DNA of 64,000 nucleotides from Opisthocomus hoazin. Its lineage: Eukaryota; Chordata; Aves; Opisthocomiformes; Opisthocomidae. Positions 13,482-25,335 of this stretch are shown in pieces (position 1 is the first letter of the stretch; each line of letters begins with the position of its first letter). The translations under genes were made by a program, and so were the position numbers. Below the pieces are notes generated by a model. The model searched no databases. It worked only from the letters and a program-made list of their open reading frames with translations, and had not been told where the DNA came from. The stretch covers positions 4,030,001 through 4,094,000 of the forward strand of contig NC_134440.1 of the NCBI RefSeq assembly GCF_030867145.1, given 5' to 3'.

Positions 13482-15286
13482 TTACACCAGTGAATCTTTG
13501 GAATCTTTCTGAGGGAGTGTTTCCTTGGAGGTTTTTAGGGATGTGGTGTTTTGTTTTCGGTGACTGTAGAATCTCCTCCTCACCTTATCCCTGAAGTCTT
13601 CAGAAACGTAGTAGTAGACAAAGGGATCAGCGCAGCTGTTGAAGGTACTGATGGCCAGGCTTACCATGTAGCTGATGTACAGGTTGCCATACAGCTTGGA
13701 GTTATAGCTGGAGTAATGAACAAGGAGGAGAACGTTGCTGGGTGTGTAGAAGGCCACAAGCGTGAACAGCACGAGCGCTGTAAGCTTGATAGCGTAGGCG
13801 TACCGCTTCCCACTGCCCAGGAGGGCTTGCAATACCGAGCAGTAGCTGAACAGCATCACTGCCAGAGGAGCGAGGAAAGCACAGGCAATCAGGCAGATGA
13901 AGTAGTAGAAGTAATACCTGTCATCCTCGTGCCTGGGGAGAACATCGTGGCAGAGAGTGGCATCTGCCCCGTACAGGGGATACGACTGCTGCTGCAGAGT
14001 CAGGGGCAGGGTGAGGACAGCAGCACAGAGCCAAATGGCGGTGCAGGTGCAGGCAGCAAAGGCAGGGGTGCGGAAGGAACGTGAAAAGAAAGGATGCACC
14101 ACAGCCAGATACCGGTCGACGCTGATGCAGGAAAGCAGCAGCACTGAGCAGTACATGTTCCCGTAGAAGAAAGCCGTGGTGAGCCGGCACAGGCCTTCTC
14201 CAAAGAGCCAGTTGTTCCCCAGGAAATAGTAGAAAATCTTGAAGGGCAGCACCGATATGAGCAGCAGGTCTGCTGCAGCCAGGTTCATCAGAAAGACAGT
14301 GGAGGTCAGCTTCTCGGCCCTGGTGGCCAGGACCCACAGGGCCAGCCCGTTTGAAGGCAGCCCCACGAGGAAGACGAGGGTGTAGAGGCAGGGGATGAGC
14401 CGCACCGTGACCACGCTGCCCAGCTGAGAGCGTGTGGCCTCGTGTATCAACAGGTACGTGACGTTGTTTATCGTTGCCTTTTCCCCGGGGATGGCTCGGG
14501 GACACGGTGTGATTTCTGGTGTCGTTACCTGCTCGTCGGTGCTGTTCTGAGAGTAATCTGTCAGATAAACACAGTCTGTTACTTGCTGTTTGCGCAGTTA
14601 CCCTTGTCCTTGGCAAAGCAGGCTGCATACATAACGCTACCCCAAAGGCTACGGTTTTACATTTTACATTGGGGTCCCTAGAAGTGGGAGAATTCTGTAA
14701 AATGCTGTTGTGTGATGGGCAGGAAAAGCTGGCAAACAGAATTAGTGTGCGGGAGTAACCATCAGCAGCCTTACGGAAAATTTACACGATTCCTCTCTCG
14801 TGTGGTTTCCCACAGCTCACAAACGATTGCTGTGTTGTACAACTATCAGCAGGCCTGGAGAACCAGAGAGCAATTCCCCTGCCCGGCTTTCAAAGGAATC
14901 CTAAGATCTGTGGCCAGTCCAGGGTAAATCATGGCTGTGGGAGTCACTTTTAGCTAAAGATTTTGTTTTCAAGCGCTCTCTGCTTTATTTCTCTGATTTT
15001 TCTTTCTATTTTCTTCCACCCCAGTTTCTATCACCTTCTATTACCTCCTGCTTCAATTAGAGTATGCACGAATCTCAATTAGAGCGCGCTGCCATGTGAT
15101 AGCTTTAAAAAATGAGTTTTCAGGGATCTTACAAGGGTACTGAGTATCCAAGACTTTAAGAAGAAGCAATTTTTCATGCAAAGATGCACACTCACCATCG
15201 TAGTCTGGAGAGGCCAGGCAGAGTCCCCAAAAGGCGCAGCACAGCACAAGCCCGTGTGACAGCCGTCCGCTCCCGAGGGTCTCCAT
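13482..15286 (-). CDS. F2RL3: Protease-activated receptor 4 (thrombin receptor-like)
   Basis: A class A GPCR of 388 residues, close to the usual PAR4 length. It acts at the cell surface and in mammals signals platelet activation by thrombin. Exon 1 is 15196-15286 (ATG 15284-15286) and encodes a signal peptide (LVLCCAFWGLCLA). Exon 2 is 13482-14557 (stop TAA 13482-13484). The intron has GT/AG ends and phase 1. Residues about 50-55 read CPR then AIPGEK, the expected cleavage and tethered-ligand position. N-glycosylation sites NST and NVT flank it. Seven hydrophobic segments follow, with SVDRYLAVVHP at the end of TM3, LCHDVL in the second extracellular loop and NSCADPFVYYYVSEDF in TM7. The exon 2 reading frame begins before the first hydrophobic helix without an internal Met, so the spliced start is required. 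Confidence 0.95.
14558..15195 (-). other. F2RL3 intron
   Basis: The 638-bp phase 1 intron runs from GTGAGT after GACTACGATG to the acceptor TTATCTGACAG. It splits the signal-peptide exon from the receptor exon, the two-exon layout typical of PAR genes. Confidence 0.85.
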
Positions 15287-15437
15287 CCTGGGGCAGGACC
15301 CGACAGCGCACTGCTGTGCTCGGAGCCGTGCGGGAAAGGCAGTGCTAGTGACCCTGCTTACGCATTTCCTTCTGTTAGTCCTTAACTCACGGAAGCACCA
15401 GGCTTATCCCATGAAGGATGAGGCATATGAGGGGCTG

Positions 15438-15612
15438 TCACGACATGCACGAGTCTGCGTTGCCCAAGCAGAGCTCGGCCCCAGTGTCAGACGTGGGACT
15501 GGGAGGGGCATACGTATCCAGACCCACAGTATATTGGGGCCGTACTTCATCGTCAGCGCTAGACGATGGCATGAGTGACTCATCTGAGTCTCCTTCCGGC
15601 TCCAGAATATTC
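15438..15612 (-). CDS. Orphan candidate terminal exon, acidic Ser/Pro-rich tail
   Basis: On the minus strand a good acceptor (TTTGTTATTTCCAG) is followed by an open frame of 57 codons ending in TGA (15438-15440). Its product is acidic and Ser/Pro-rich, with pieces such as EPEGDSDESLMPSSSADDEV and QYTVGLDTYAPPSPTSDTG, resembling the cytoplasmic tail of a membrane receptor. It starts 150 bp upstream of the F2RL3 ATG. I found no convincing upstream exons on the minus strand between 15.6 and 19.9 kb and do not recognise the protein, so chance is possible. Confidence 0.25.
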
Positions 15613-15639
15613 CTGGAAATAACAAACGTGGTCATATTT

Positions 15640-18600
15640 GATGCAGTTTGAATTTGGTTTAGAGTGTAAACTGAGCTTCTGACCTCCTACGTCAAGCATC
15701 CTTCCACCCACGAGAGACCCAAGTGGCTCTGCGTGAGATCTGAGGTCTTTCCCCACACCCTGATTCAAAGTGCTTTCCGGTAGTGCAGACTGAGCGGATA
15801 CCATCCCCTCACAGAAACAGAAGTGCAGGAGAGCTGCAGATCCAGGGAAACCTCCCCAGCTCCCAGGAATTACACAGGGCTCTCGCAGCCTCTCGTTGCA
15901 GCAGTTAAGGGGTTTTAGCGTTTGCCTTGCAGCCCCCAGTTCAGGCTGGGCCTTTCAGAGTTCTGTGTCTTTATTTCTGCTCCTGCTCCCTGTCTAAACA
16001 GGGGACAAAGATCCGGCACCTTCCTTCTTGATCCCACTGCAGAGGCTGATTAGAAGTCCCGTGGGTTGGAGCTATTTGCGTTTGAAAGAATCAGCACTGG
16101 CACCAGCCTGGAGTGCCATAACATGAAAGGCCAAGTGGCGAGGTCTCACGCCTTGCGGGAGACGCTGCGCGTCCGCTGATAAACTACTGGGAACAGGGAG
16201 AGCAGCTCTGTCCAGCCGGAAAGGGGCCTGACAAGGGCGCACAGGAAGACTCTGCTGGTGGGCAGATAATGGTGAATTTCGGTCACTCTTGCCCAAGAAG
16301 AGCTGTGTTTTTCCAGAGATGTGCAGCCTCCCCTCAGTAAAACCCCACAGGGTTGAGCACTCTGTAGCGGCTTGGAGCAGCGGTGTGCTGCCACATACCT
16401 GCTGCTTATATGGAGAAGACGACTCACATAACGTTGTAAGAGGGACTGGCAGATGTTACGTGAGCCTTTAAGATCCTTTGCTGCTTGGTTGCCCCTTCTT
16501 TAACTCCTTGAGAGTGTCAGTCCCTTCCATGCCCCGCTGGAAAAGTCCCAAATCCTCTCCCGTTGCCTGCGGAAGGGCCCCAATGTGACCCAGTGGCCAT
16601 CAAGTGGGTAGGCAAGCGAGGCAGGAGGCCATAGCTTGAGAGGCTGCTGGTTTTTAGGCTTTTGCTCTCCAGTCCCCATCCTGGCTCTGCGAGGGAGTAA
16701 AGACAGAAGCTGGAGTCCGGGCAGTAGGAACTGTAAATTTGGTTTGGCAACCTGAGGAGTAGCTCATTTCTTTCTCCTCAGCTTATGAATGGCCTCTTCT
16801 GTGAAGGTTGCAAATCTGAGCCTGGCTGCTGTTTGATGAGATTCTTCTATTCCAAGGAGAAAATGATCCTATTTCCTTTGCTTTCACCATATTCCCACAT
16901 CCTTGTGCCGAGCGTGTCGAGAGGTGGAGTTCCACTGGCAGGGACAGGGAAGATGCAATGTTAGATGTTTTGCTTTTGTGATTCTCTCCGGATTTATGAA
17001 CCATTACAGAATGACTCATGCGGCCACATATTTTCCATGCCTCAGCCAGGATCCTTTCCATGCTCTGTATGCAAAAAATTAGACATAATCAGGTTCAGAT
17101 AGTGTGCAAATCACAGCCCTGCTTCCTATGGCCAGGTCTCTGGAGTGGAGCAGGGAGAGGTTACTCCTTGCTGTATCCTTCATTTTTCAGATGCTGTGTG
17201 ATCTTTAGTGACTGCTTTAGATGCAGAACAGCTTGCTTGAAAATTCTAATGCCAGAGGTTTGTCATGGCTCGTTAACATCTCTTTAAGTCGTGTGATCCC
17301 TGCCCTGTGGGGTAACAATTCTGTTTTAAAGTAATTCATTGAGCAATAGATCATCTCCTGGGAGAAGGCGCTCTTTTATTCCATGGCTCTGAACCCAAAA
17401 GATGTAATGCTGGAAAACAGGCTAGGGATTTTAAAGCTCAGAGGGCGGGTACAAACACCACCTGGCCTGTCCCAAACATCTTTAAGGCTTGGAAGAGCAA
17501 ACTGTGGTAGGCAAATAATGGGGCTTGCTATTTCTGCTCTGGTCCAGCGGCGCCATAGAGTTCTTCAGCTACAAGCCAGCAGGTGCGAAGACCGAAATCT
17601 CAGCGCAGCTAATACCTGCCCCAGGCTGAGCTCGGTTTGCGATGCAGACACGAGAGGCAGCTCACCATGGAGGCAGCAGCTCGGCCCTAGCGCCAGCAGC
17701 ATGCAGCGTTTCCATCGGTGTCAGCACAACCTCACATTTTCCAGGAACACAATGCTGGCCCTGCCTTTCCCAGCCGCTGGCTGTGCAAGCATCGGAGCCT
17801 TCTCAGAACCACAAGGCACAGAAAGCTTCCACCAAGCAGTGAAATAGAAACGATGGTCCTTTGAACCAGGATTCCCCCACCACAGATTTGTCTTTACACG
17901 CTCTGGCACATACAAGATAGCTTCGTGCTTTGGGCACTCTCCCTGACTTTCCCATCACTCCAGCTCCCCTTCCTCTCGTTTCGCCAGGTCTCTTACCATC
18001 ACTCCGAGACTCTCTGCAGCTCCAGGGAATCTCCCCGCCTCTTCTCTGCTGCTTGTTCCACAGTTCTCCTGTTCCACTGGGATCCCACCCAGTCTTGTCC
18101 CTCGGTTATGCCACTCCTTTTGTGCTCACATGCTCCTCACTGGTTGTAAGCCTTATGCTGGTGCAATACTTTTGGGGAGACAGGGCTTTTTCAAACTACT
18201 CTTATGCTTGCTTGCAGTTTTCACTTCAGAATGTAGGAAGTCCACGTGAAGCCATTTTTCAGGAATATTTGAAGTTTATTAGCATCACTGGAACTCATTA
18301 GAGGACCTGGAACAGCTTATTTTTGTCCTTTCTCAGCAAGAAAAGGACACCAGGCTAGGGGCTACCTTGCCTGATACACACAACATCCTCCCTTTTCAGC
18401 ACTGGGGCTCAGATGATTCTTTTCAGATTCATCCTTTAGCACAGGTATGGTTCAGAATTGCTAGACTTTAATTTAGTCTTTAAGCTTAATTTTGGTGAGT
18501 GGAAGGTGGAGCATACCTCTAGTTTCACTGAGGTTGAGTTGGTTTTAATCCAGAGGAATGGCTAAAGCATGAAAAAACTCAAGTCATGTTTACACACGTA

Positions 18601-19930
18601 CTTCTAGACTACCTCTCAGTGGGTTGCAGCCCTGTCTGTCTCTCTGTACATCACTGTGATACGGAAATGTGTGAAAAAAAACCCGCCCTGAAATATTAAA
18701 TACTGGATTCAGGTACTCCTTTTAGCAATTCATAATTTAATTTAGAAAACCATTAATTGTTATCCCATCCCACAAACCTGAAAGGTATTTTAAAGCTCTT
18801 TGTCGTTGCCAAAGCTGTCCACTTCCCGAGATCTCCAACTGCTCGTGGGTGATGTCAGATCTGGCTGTCCCTCCCCTTGAGCACAGGGAATGTCCTCTTT
18901 GTGAGAAGTCCAAGATCTCCGCGAGAAGACTTGTGTGAAGCAGACTGTGTCCTCTGAGACACCACTACCATCATTTTAATCAAATTATTCCATGCAATTT
19001 ATGCATCAGAGGATTGTTATTAGAACAACAGTTTGTTTCCCTGTGAGCGAGTAATACGCTGTGCAGAAAGCAGAGTTGCCTTTTGTTATGGCAACGGAAG
19101 CGTTGAGAATGATGTAAAGGAAACTCCTATCAGATCTGGGTCACATCACTACAGCTTAATTTGCAAAATCTACACATTCATTTGTGGTGCAGAGCTCACA
19201 GGGAACACAGTTAAACATGTTATTACCCAGGAATTTGGGGAGGTTGAGGGAAAGGCGGGTGGAGGGTTATTTTCATGGTTGCAGTTGTATTGTCTTAACC
19301 TGTAGCAGATGTGCTTATAGATTTCCGAACTGGAATCAGTCGCTTTTCTTGAATGCCTGTTGTATTTAGCGTGCGAGTTCTTGGGGGCCAGGCCTGGACC
19401 ATATTTTTGCGCCACACCTCTCATGGCAAAGGTGCTGCTAGAAATAAACCAAGCTGCAAAAAGATAACGCTTTGCTGGCACTACATGGCCTTTTCTTTTG
19501 AAACCGATTTCTGGGTATCTCTGCATGGAGCAACTCTGCCACCCCATGGGCTCCCCAGCTCCGTCCCGGCTTGGCAGCACGCGCGTGTGTACGTACAGAG
19601 CTGCAGTATCTCCTGCAGCACCCTACTTGCAGGAAACTTCTTTCCCTTTTGTGCTAGCTCCTGCACTGGCTTACATCCACTTACCGTGCACTAACTTTTC
19701 AGCGTGGGTATGGTTAAAGATTTACTGCCGGCCAGAAGTGAGCTGGCACACATCGGCATCGAAGATCCTGCAGCCTGGCCTCCAACTGCTTGAAGGGAAG
19801 TTGATCCAACTTCTCAGTTGCATTTTTCCACCATTTAAAATTCAGTTTCAGGTGGAAGACAAGAAATTCTGGGGCTTATCAATAAGTTTAAATTATTTAA
19901 AACAAATTTAAGACAGTGAGAGCTGCAGAC
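15640..19930. other. Intergenic stretch between F2RL3 and SIN3B
   Basis: No supported gene is seen in 4.3 kb. Open frames exist (for example 154 codons on + at 17383-17847 and 92 codons on - at 16783-17061), but none has a domain or splice pattern that I can defend. The first part could hold upstream exons of the orphan tail at 15438-15612, if that is real. Confidence 0.5.
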
Positions 19931-19934
19931 TTTT

Positions 19935-22428
19935 AAAATCAATATTTTATTTTACTTGAATGTGCAAATAAATATAAAAAAAACTACATTCAAAGAGCTG
20001 GCAAAGCAATTACAAGCCCAAAAGCAAAGATCCTTCAAAAAAATGGAAGAACAAACTCTTGAATCAAGGTCGCGCTAGGAGATACACAGCGGTTGAGCTT
20101 AAACTCTCAGACATTAGCAAGCCCCTCTCAAACCTGCACTGCCTGCTTATTCCATTCACATCATTTGCTACTATCATTTTTGAGACAATAGCACTGTAGA
20201 GGGTGAAAGTCTTACCTAATCTGTTCAGATTATAAATTAAGGTTTACAAAATAAGGATGGTTACAAATACCTGAAGTACACTTTAAAATGGGGAGGTGGA
20301 GCAGGACGGTGCAGACGTGAGTTACCCTCCTGCACCTTGGTACACTTGGACTCAAACGCATTTTAAGCCACGAGTTGCAACCTATTTTCTAGTAAACATA
20401 TTTCTGTATCACAAAACCAGAAAATTTGGCACAGTTGTCATCTCCACTGGAAGACAGCAGAGAGGCGAACAGGACTGAGGTGTGTTTTGCTGAGCTGTCT
20501 GGAAGCAAAAGGGGGGTACTGTGCTTTGCACCGAGCTTGTCCCCCTGCTCCTCCAGCCAGCCCTCCCGTAGCTACGTGGTGAGTGTCCTTAATCGCTTAC
20601 CGCAAGGAGAGCAGGGGAAGAACCTTCAGATCATTGCAGGACCCAAAATTTAACAGAGACACAGACAACAAGAACATGAGTTCTTGGTGAGAAGTCCTCC
20701 GCTGGCAGTGGTTGTGCAAGTGGCCACGAATGTCAGAGACTGGCCTCCCTCCCTCCTACAGATTATTTTGCAAAAAAGACAAAGAGTCAGTACAGTTTTC
20801 TATTAAACATACCCCAAAGGCCAATTTTTTCTACTGTCAAGTGAGACAATTGCAAAACCAAATGTTGTACAGTGGAAATAACAGGACAAATCCTACAGGC
20901 TGCTACTTAGGTCTGGCAGAAATTATAACCCAAAGCCACAAAAAATATCGGGGTTGGGGGGGTTGTTACCCCAAAAGCCAGGAAGAAGTTGGAAGCAAAG
21001 CTGAGAGGAAGCTGGACCTGCCTCAAGACAACAAGTCTGTAATATGCTCCATGGACAGTGTGCTTGCCCTTGGCCCCTGAAAAACACGAGCGAAGTCACA
21101 GTGGGGTGGCAGGACAGACACAACTAAATTTTCTTGATTTTTTTCAACAGATTAATTCAGATGATTGACGTAGCGTACTGCACGGTTTGGAGTGGTTTGT
21201 TTGTTAGGTTTCATTGCAAAATAGCTTAGATAGAAGTACAGATGGTTCAGTGGAAAAGCTCGTCCACGATGGTTGTGGCTGGATCTAACACTGCCCATTA
21301 CAGATTTCCATGTGTCACTGCAAACACTGTGCGGACCCAGCAGGAACAGCGAAGGAGCTGGGACGAACCCAGCGCCACAAGAGCTCCATCTGCTGCTGTT
21401 ATTGATGTGGTACAAACCCAGCAGGGCCACCGAGTCCGGGCGCGCGCAAGGAAAGCGAAGCGCTTGAGAACGCAGTCTCCAGAGGCTGCCAATCAACATG
21501 CAAAATACAAAAGGGGGAAAAGAACCCCGACAGGCCAGACCTCGCGCTGGATATTCCTCCCCACGCACACGCTCCAGGCAGCTCCAGATCTGCGAAGGCA
21601 GAGTCCGCAGCAGGTTGTAAAGCTCACAGAGCAACAAGACGGGATCCGGTGCGCGTCTGCAGAGGGGCAGCTGATGGGCCTGGGCTGTCTTGCGCCGCAA
21701 AATGCTCTCTTGCCTAGCACTGCGGCTCAGAGAGTTTCTTCCCTTTAGTTCGTGCTCCAAAATACTTAGTTCATGAGTGAGAGCTAGAGCATTTAGTACG
21801 CCGTTCGCCCTTCTCTTGCTTTTGGCATTTTTCTCACCAGAGCACCAGTAACGAACACTGCATTCATTGCCTTATTAGTACACACAGATAATGAAGCAGC
21901 CCATAGAGGGGCTAGCAATCTGTGCCACGTGCTCTCAGCCCCGCCGGCACTCGGAGGTTACACTGAAGAGTTCTGCAGGCTCCAAGATGGCATAAATTCA
22001 GGAAGATAGGGAACATTAAACCCTTCAAAGTGGAAGCAGCTGCCAGCACCTGCTCAAACGCCAGCCCAGCTCCATCTCTCCAACAAAGCCACTACTGGTA
22101 GTTCGCCCAGAGCCTGACCCTCTCGCTCAGCTCTCCAGGACTGGCTGAGCCAGTGGTGGCCTAAAGCTCGGAAACTGCTAAAAAGTGTGTGGCAATGCTG
22201 ACAGCCCTCTTCCCATAAAGCTTTTAAGAGTCTCTTCATGATGGCTGGAGGATTACACTGCAAGGAGACAAGTCTATGCCATATGGAAAATACATCATAA
22301 TCCAAAGTAAAATGCTGTTTGGATAAATATAATTAATACATACATTGCATTCCCACCACTATTCTCAGAGTAAATGTGTTTCACCAGCAATGCTCCTACT
22401 TGTCTTGGTCCCAGGAACAAGTCTCTGC
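19935..22428 (-). other. SIN3B 3' UTR (inferred, about 2.5 kb)
   Basis: This follows the SIN3B stop on the minus strand. A minus-strand AATAAA (within TATTTTATTTTA on +, near 19945) closes the stretch and is the likeliest polyadenylation signal. Open frames on both strands at 21152-21760 overlap each other and have no recognisable product. Confidence 0.5.
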
Positions 22429-25335
22429 TCACGGTGAAGCTGGACGGCGACTGTACTGAACTCTGTATCTGTTCACTGGGACCCCGTGGACGTTCACCGT
22501 CTCACAGGTTGTTTTACAGGGCACCATCTCCTCATCTTCGTCTCCCATTAGCCAGTCTTGAACTACATCAACTGCCTCCATGGTCACGTTCTCTTCCAGC
22601 CACCTATTGTGCCACTCTTCGAACTGCTGGTGATGCTTTAGCAGCACCATTGGCTGTACCTGAAAGCAGGACAGTAGAGATCACTGAGAGGTTTCTGGGG
22701 GAGAAGCCAAAACACTCACCTCTTTCTATGTCTGAGATGTGCATGCTCTACAACATAACACAAACAGCAAAACAGGAAACCGCGTACCTGCATTTAGAGA
22801 TCTCTATTTCTTAAAGTTTGCCACTCCCCCTTAAAATTTGCACGGTAAAGTAAAGGCTGCTAAACTAAACCAAAGTACAGAGCATTTACCAGCTCTCCTC
22901 CATGTTTCATCCAACACAGAGTAGTAACTTCTGGGTGTAGTCTGCAGGAATTCAGCCACAAGACTTCTTACTGGTACCTGTCTTTTGGCTCACATCCTCA
23001 ACCTCTGCTACTGCCTGAGCTGCAGAGAGAGTAATAGGAGATGCACCTGCTTGGCTCGGCAGAGCGCTCCCCGCCTGTACATGTAATCCTCCGAGTTCAT
23101 GATGAACATCATTTTGTGGGTGTTGAGCTTGAACCGGCAGTCCACGTTGCAGGCACTTTCCACCCCAATCAGCCTCTTCCAGGAGCTCTTCACTTCGCTA
23201 CGCAGAGCTCTCACTTGCTTACATTGCCACTTGCGAAACTTTTTTAGGTTTCTAGAACAAAGCAAGGATTACGAAGCATGTGTCACACTTGGCTATCCAT
23301 TCTCTCAAGCTAGCAGAACTGACAGCACGAGTATGAAATTTTTATTTCTGCATTTATTTTTCAGACTTTCTCCAGGATCTTCCTCCATACACTCTGACAA
23401 ATAGTGAAACGGGAACAAGTTTGACCTCGAATTCCTCCCAGAGGGACTGCTTACAGTCCAACTCCATTCTAAACAGAGTGTCCTGAACAAACCTCAATGC
23501 AGCAGTCATAAACCTTTTCTTCAGCATTCTTACGCAGCACACTGGGCTACAGCAGCCCCTTTGGACCTCAAAGACGAGTGCATTTCCCCAGAGCTGTTCG
23601 TATGGCACACCACCCAAAATCCCATATGGAGAGAGGCAGCAGTACCAGCTGCTGCAGTGCGACTCAGGAGAGGAGTGCGCTCACCTTTGCAGAAAGACCG
23701 GTTTCAGTAAGAAGCCATCATTCTGGTTGTTCGCAGCTCCTTCTACCCCAACGTACTGCTCCATGTAGTTAGCCAGGTGCTACAGGAGACAAATTTCAAG
23801 TCAGATTTCACTCTCATCAAGACAAATGTCACTGCAAAGAACTAGTTTATTTCCAAGCTGTTTTTTATGAAGCTGATTTATGTTGAAACTCTTTTGTTAT
23901 CATACCCATTTCTGGCAATGACCACAGTCCCACATGTAATCTTCCCACCTCCCAGGTAAACTTCTCCTCCTGGCAAAGTCTCACAGTTTAGACAAAGAAA
24001 GTTGGGAAGCGTTCTTAGACGTCAGCTTTGTCTGTGGTACACCAGACTCCATGGTGACTGTGGTATTACCTGGACCTCCACAGGATCTTCTGTCTGGGTT
24101 TCTTCCGTATCCAGAAGCTCAATGGTCATGATCACCTGCCCTTTCCGCTGAAGAAACATTACCTGTAATGAAGTTACAGGCACAAGATATTGGCCACATG
24201 GGTTCACAATAAAATGCTGTATATTCACAAGTCATTTGGACAAGTACGAGCTAGGAGAGGAGTAAGCAGCAGGGCTTTTCAGCGAGCCAGTATGCCACTT
24301 CACTGTCTATGCTCTGGTTTTGGTACCTTCTCTCCATATTGCTCTCTCACCATTGTGGCCTTGGAGCGTCCAAACCCATTTCTCCCAGGTAAAGTGCCAC
24401 AGTCATTTTATGAAGTTCCCTGGCAGCAAATTCTTACCTTGAAACAGTTCTCATCCGCCATGCAGCGTTCAGCCTTCCACTGATAGCTGGTCTCCTTTGC
24501 TGCCCGGACACACCTAGAGGATAAGTTACCTCCAGCAGCACCTCGCTTCCTTTCGTTCAAGTAGAGCTCCACAACCTTCAAGCAGATGTCATCGCTCACT
24601 AGATGGTGAAGCTTCCATTAAAAAAGGGGAATTCAGTCAGCAAGGCTGGGCCAAGAGTTAACTCTAGCATGTTATGAAAGGAGCACAGAGCTCAGCACAG
24701 CATCACACTCCAGATGAAGCAGCAAAGCTTTACCTCCAGAGACTTCACACGTTTCACTCTCTTTTTTTACTACTTTGCAATAACAGGAACAGAGAACAGT
24801 GAAGGGGTGATGTGCCTTAACTGTAACACAACTACAACTGGAAGGCAGTTTTGAGTAAAAAGGACTGGACTTCTTTTTTTTGCCTCAGATGCATTTTGGG
24901 AACGGCAGAATTTTGAAAAGACTGGAACTCAAAAAACGTTGGAAAAGGCCAGAAGGAGTAAATCCCCTAAGGTGGTCCCTGTACTGAAGCTGAACTATCT
25001 CACTGAACACTGTTAGAGCGTTTCCCCTACATATGTAACTCTTCTATGAATTTGCTTTAAGTTTAGTGAGTCCTTGCACCACAGGGTACTGTGAGAAACC
25101 TATCTGTCCACAGAAAGGAGATGTGCGGCCCCCCAAACACAGAGCACAGCCATCAAATTAGTTACCTGGCGGACAATATTCTGCACCAGTTTGTCCATAG
25201 TAAAGCCAATATAGGCATGGATAGTGAACATCTCCCTCAGAGTGTCCTCGTACTGCGTCGGGTCGATGTTCCCATCCAGCAGACTCCTCACCATATCCAG
25301 GAACGCGGGGTAGTACTCCTCCAGTTCCACCTCAC
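22429..25335 (-). CDS. SIN3B: SIN3B exons 14-19: conserved C-terminal region
   Basis: Exons 25166-25335, 24438-24611, 24070-24162, 23685-23779, 23047-23251 and 22429-22659. Landmarks in order: [84 protein letters not shown] and the C-terminus [14 protein letters not shown]. This is the Sin3 C-terminal domain. The stop is TGA-type on the minus strand at 22429-22431. Confidence 0.94.

Noticed and set aside
13551-14628. Long open frames on + (177 codons) and in a second minus frame (235 codons)
   Set aside because: They are shadows of the F2RL3 receptor exon in other frames. Only the 13482-14557 minus frame encodes seven hydrophobic helices and GPCR motifs.
17383-17847. 154-codon plus-strand frame starting ATG
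   Set aside because: The composition is low-information (Ser/Arg/Gln), with no recognisable domain and overlapping frames. It is not enough to call a gene.
21152-21760. Overlapping 202-codon (-) and 168-codon (+) open frames
   Set aside because: They lie in the SIN3B 3' UTR, are open on both strands, have no domain and no splice context.
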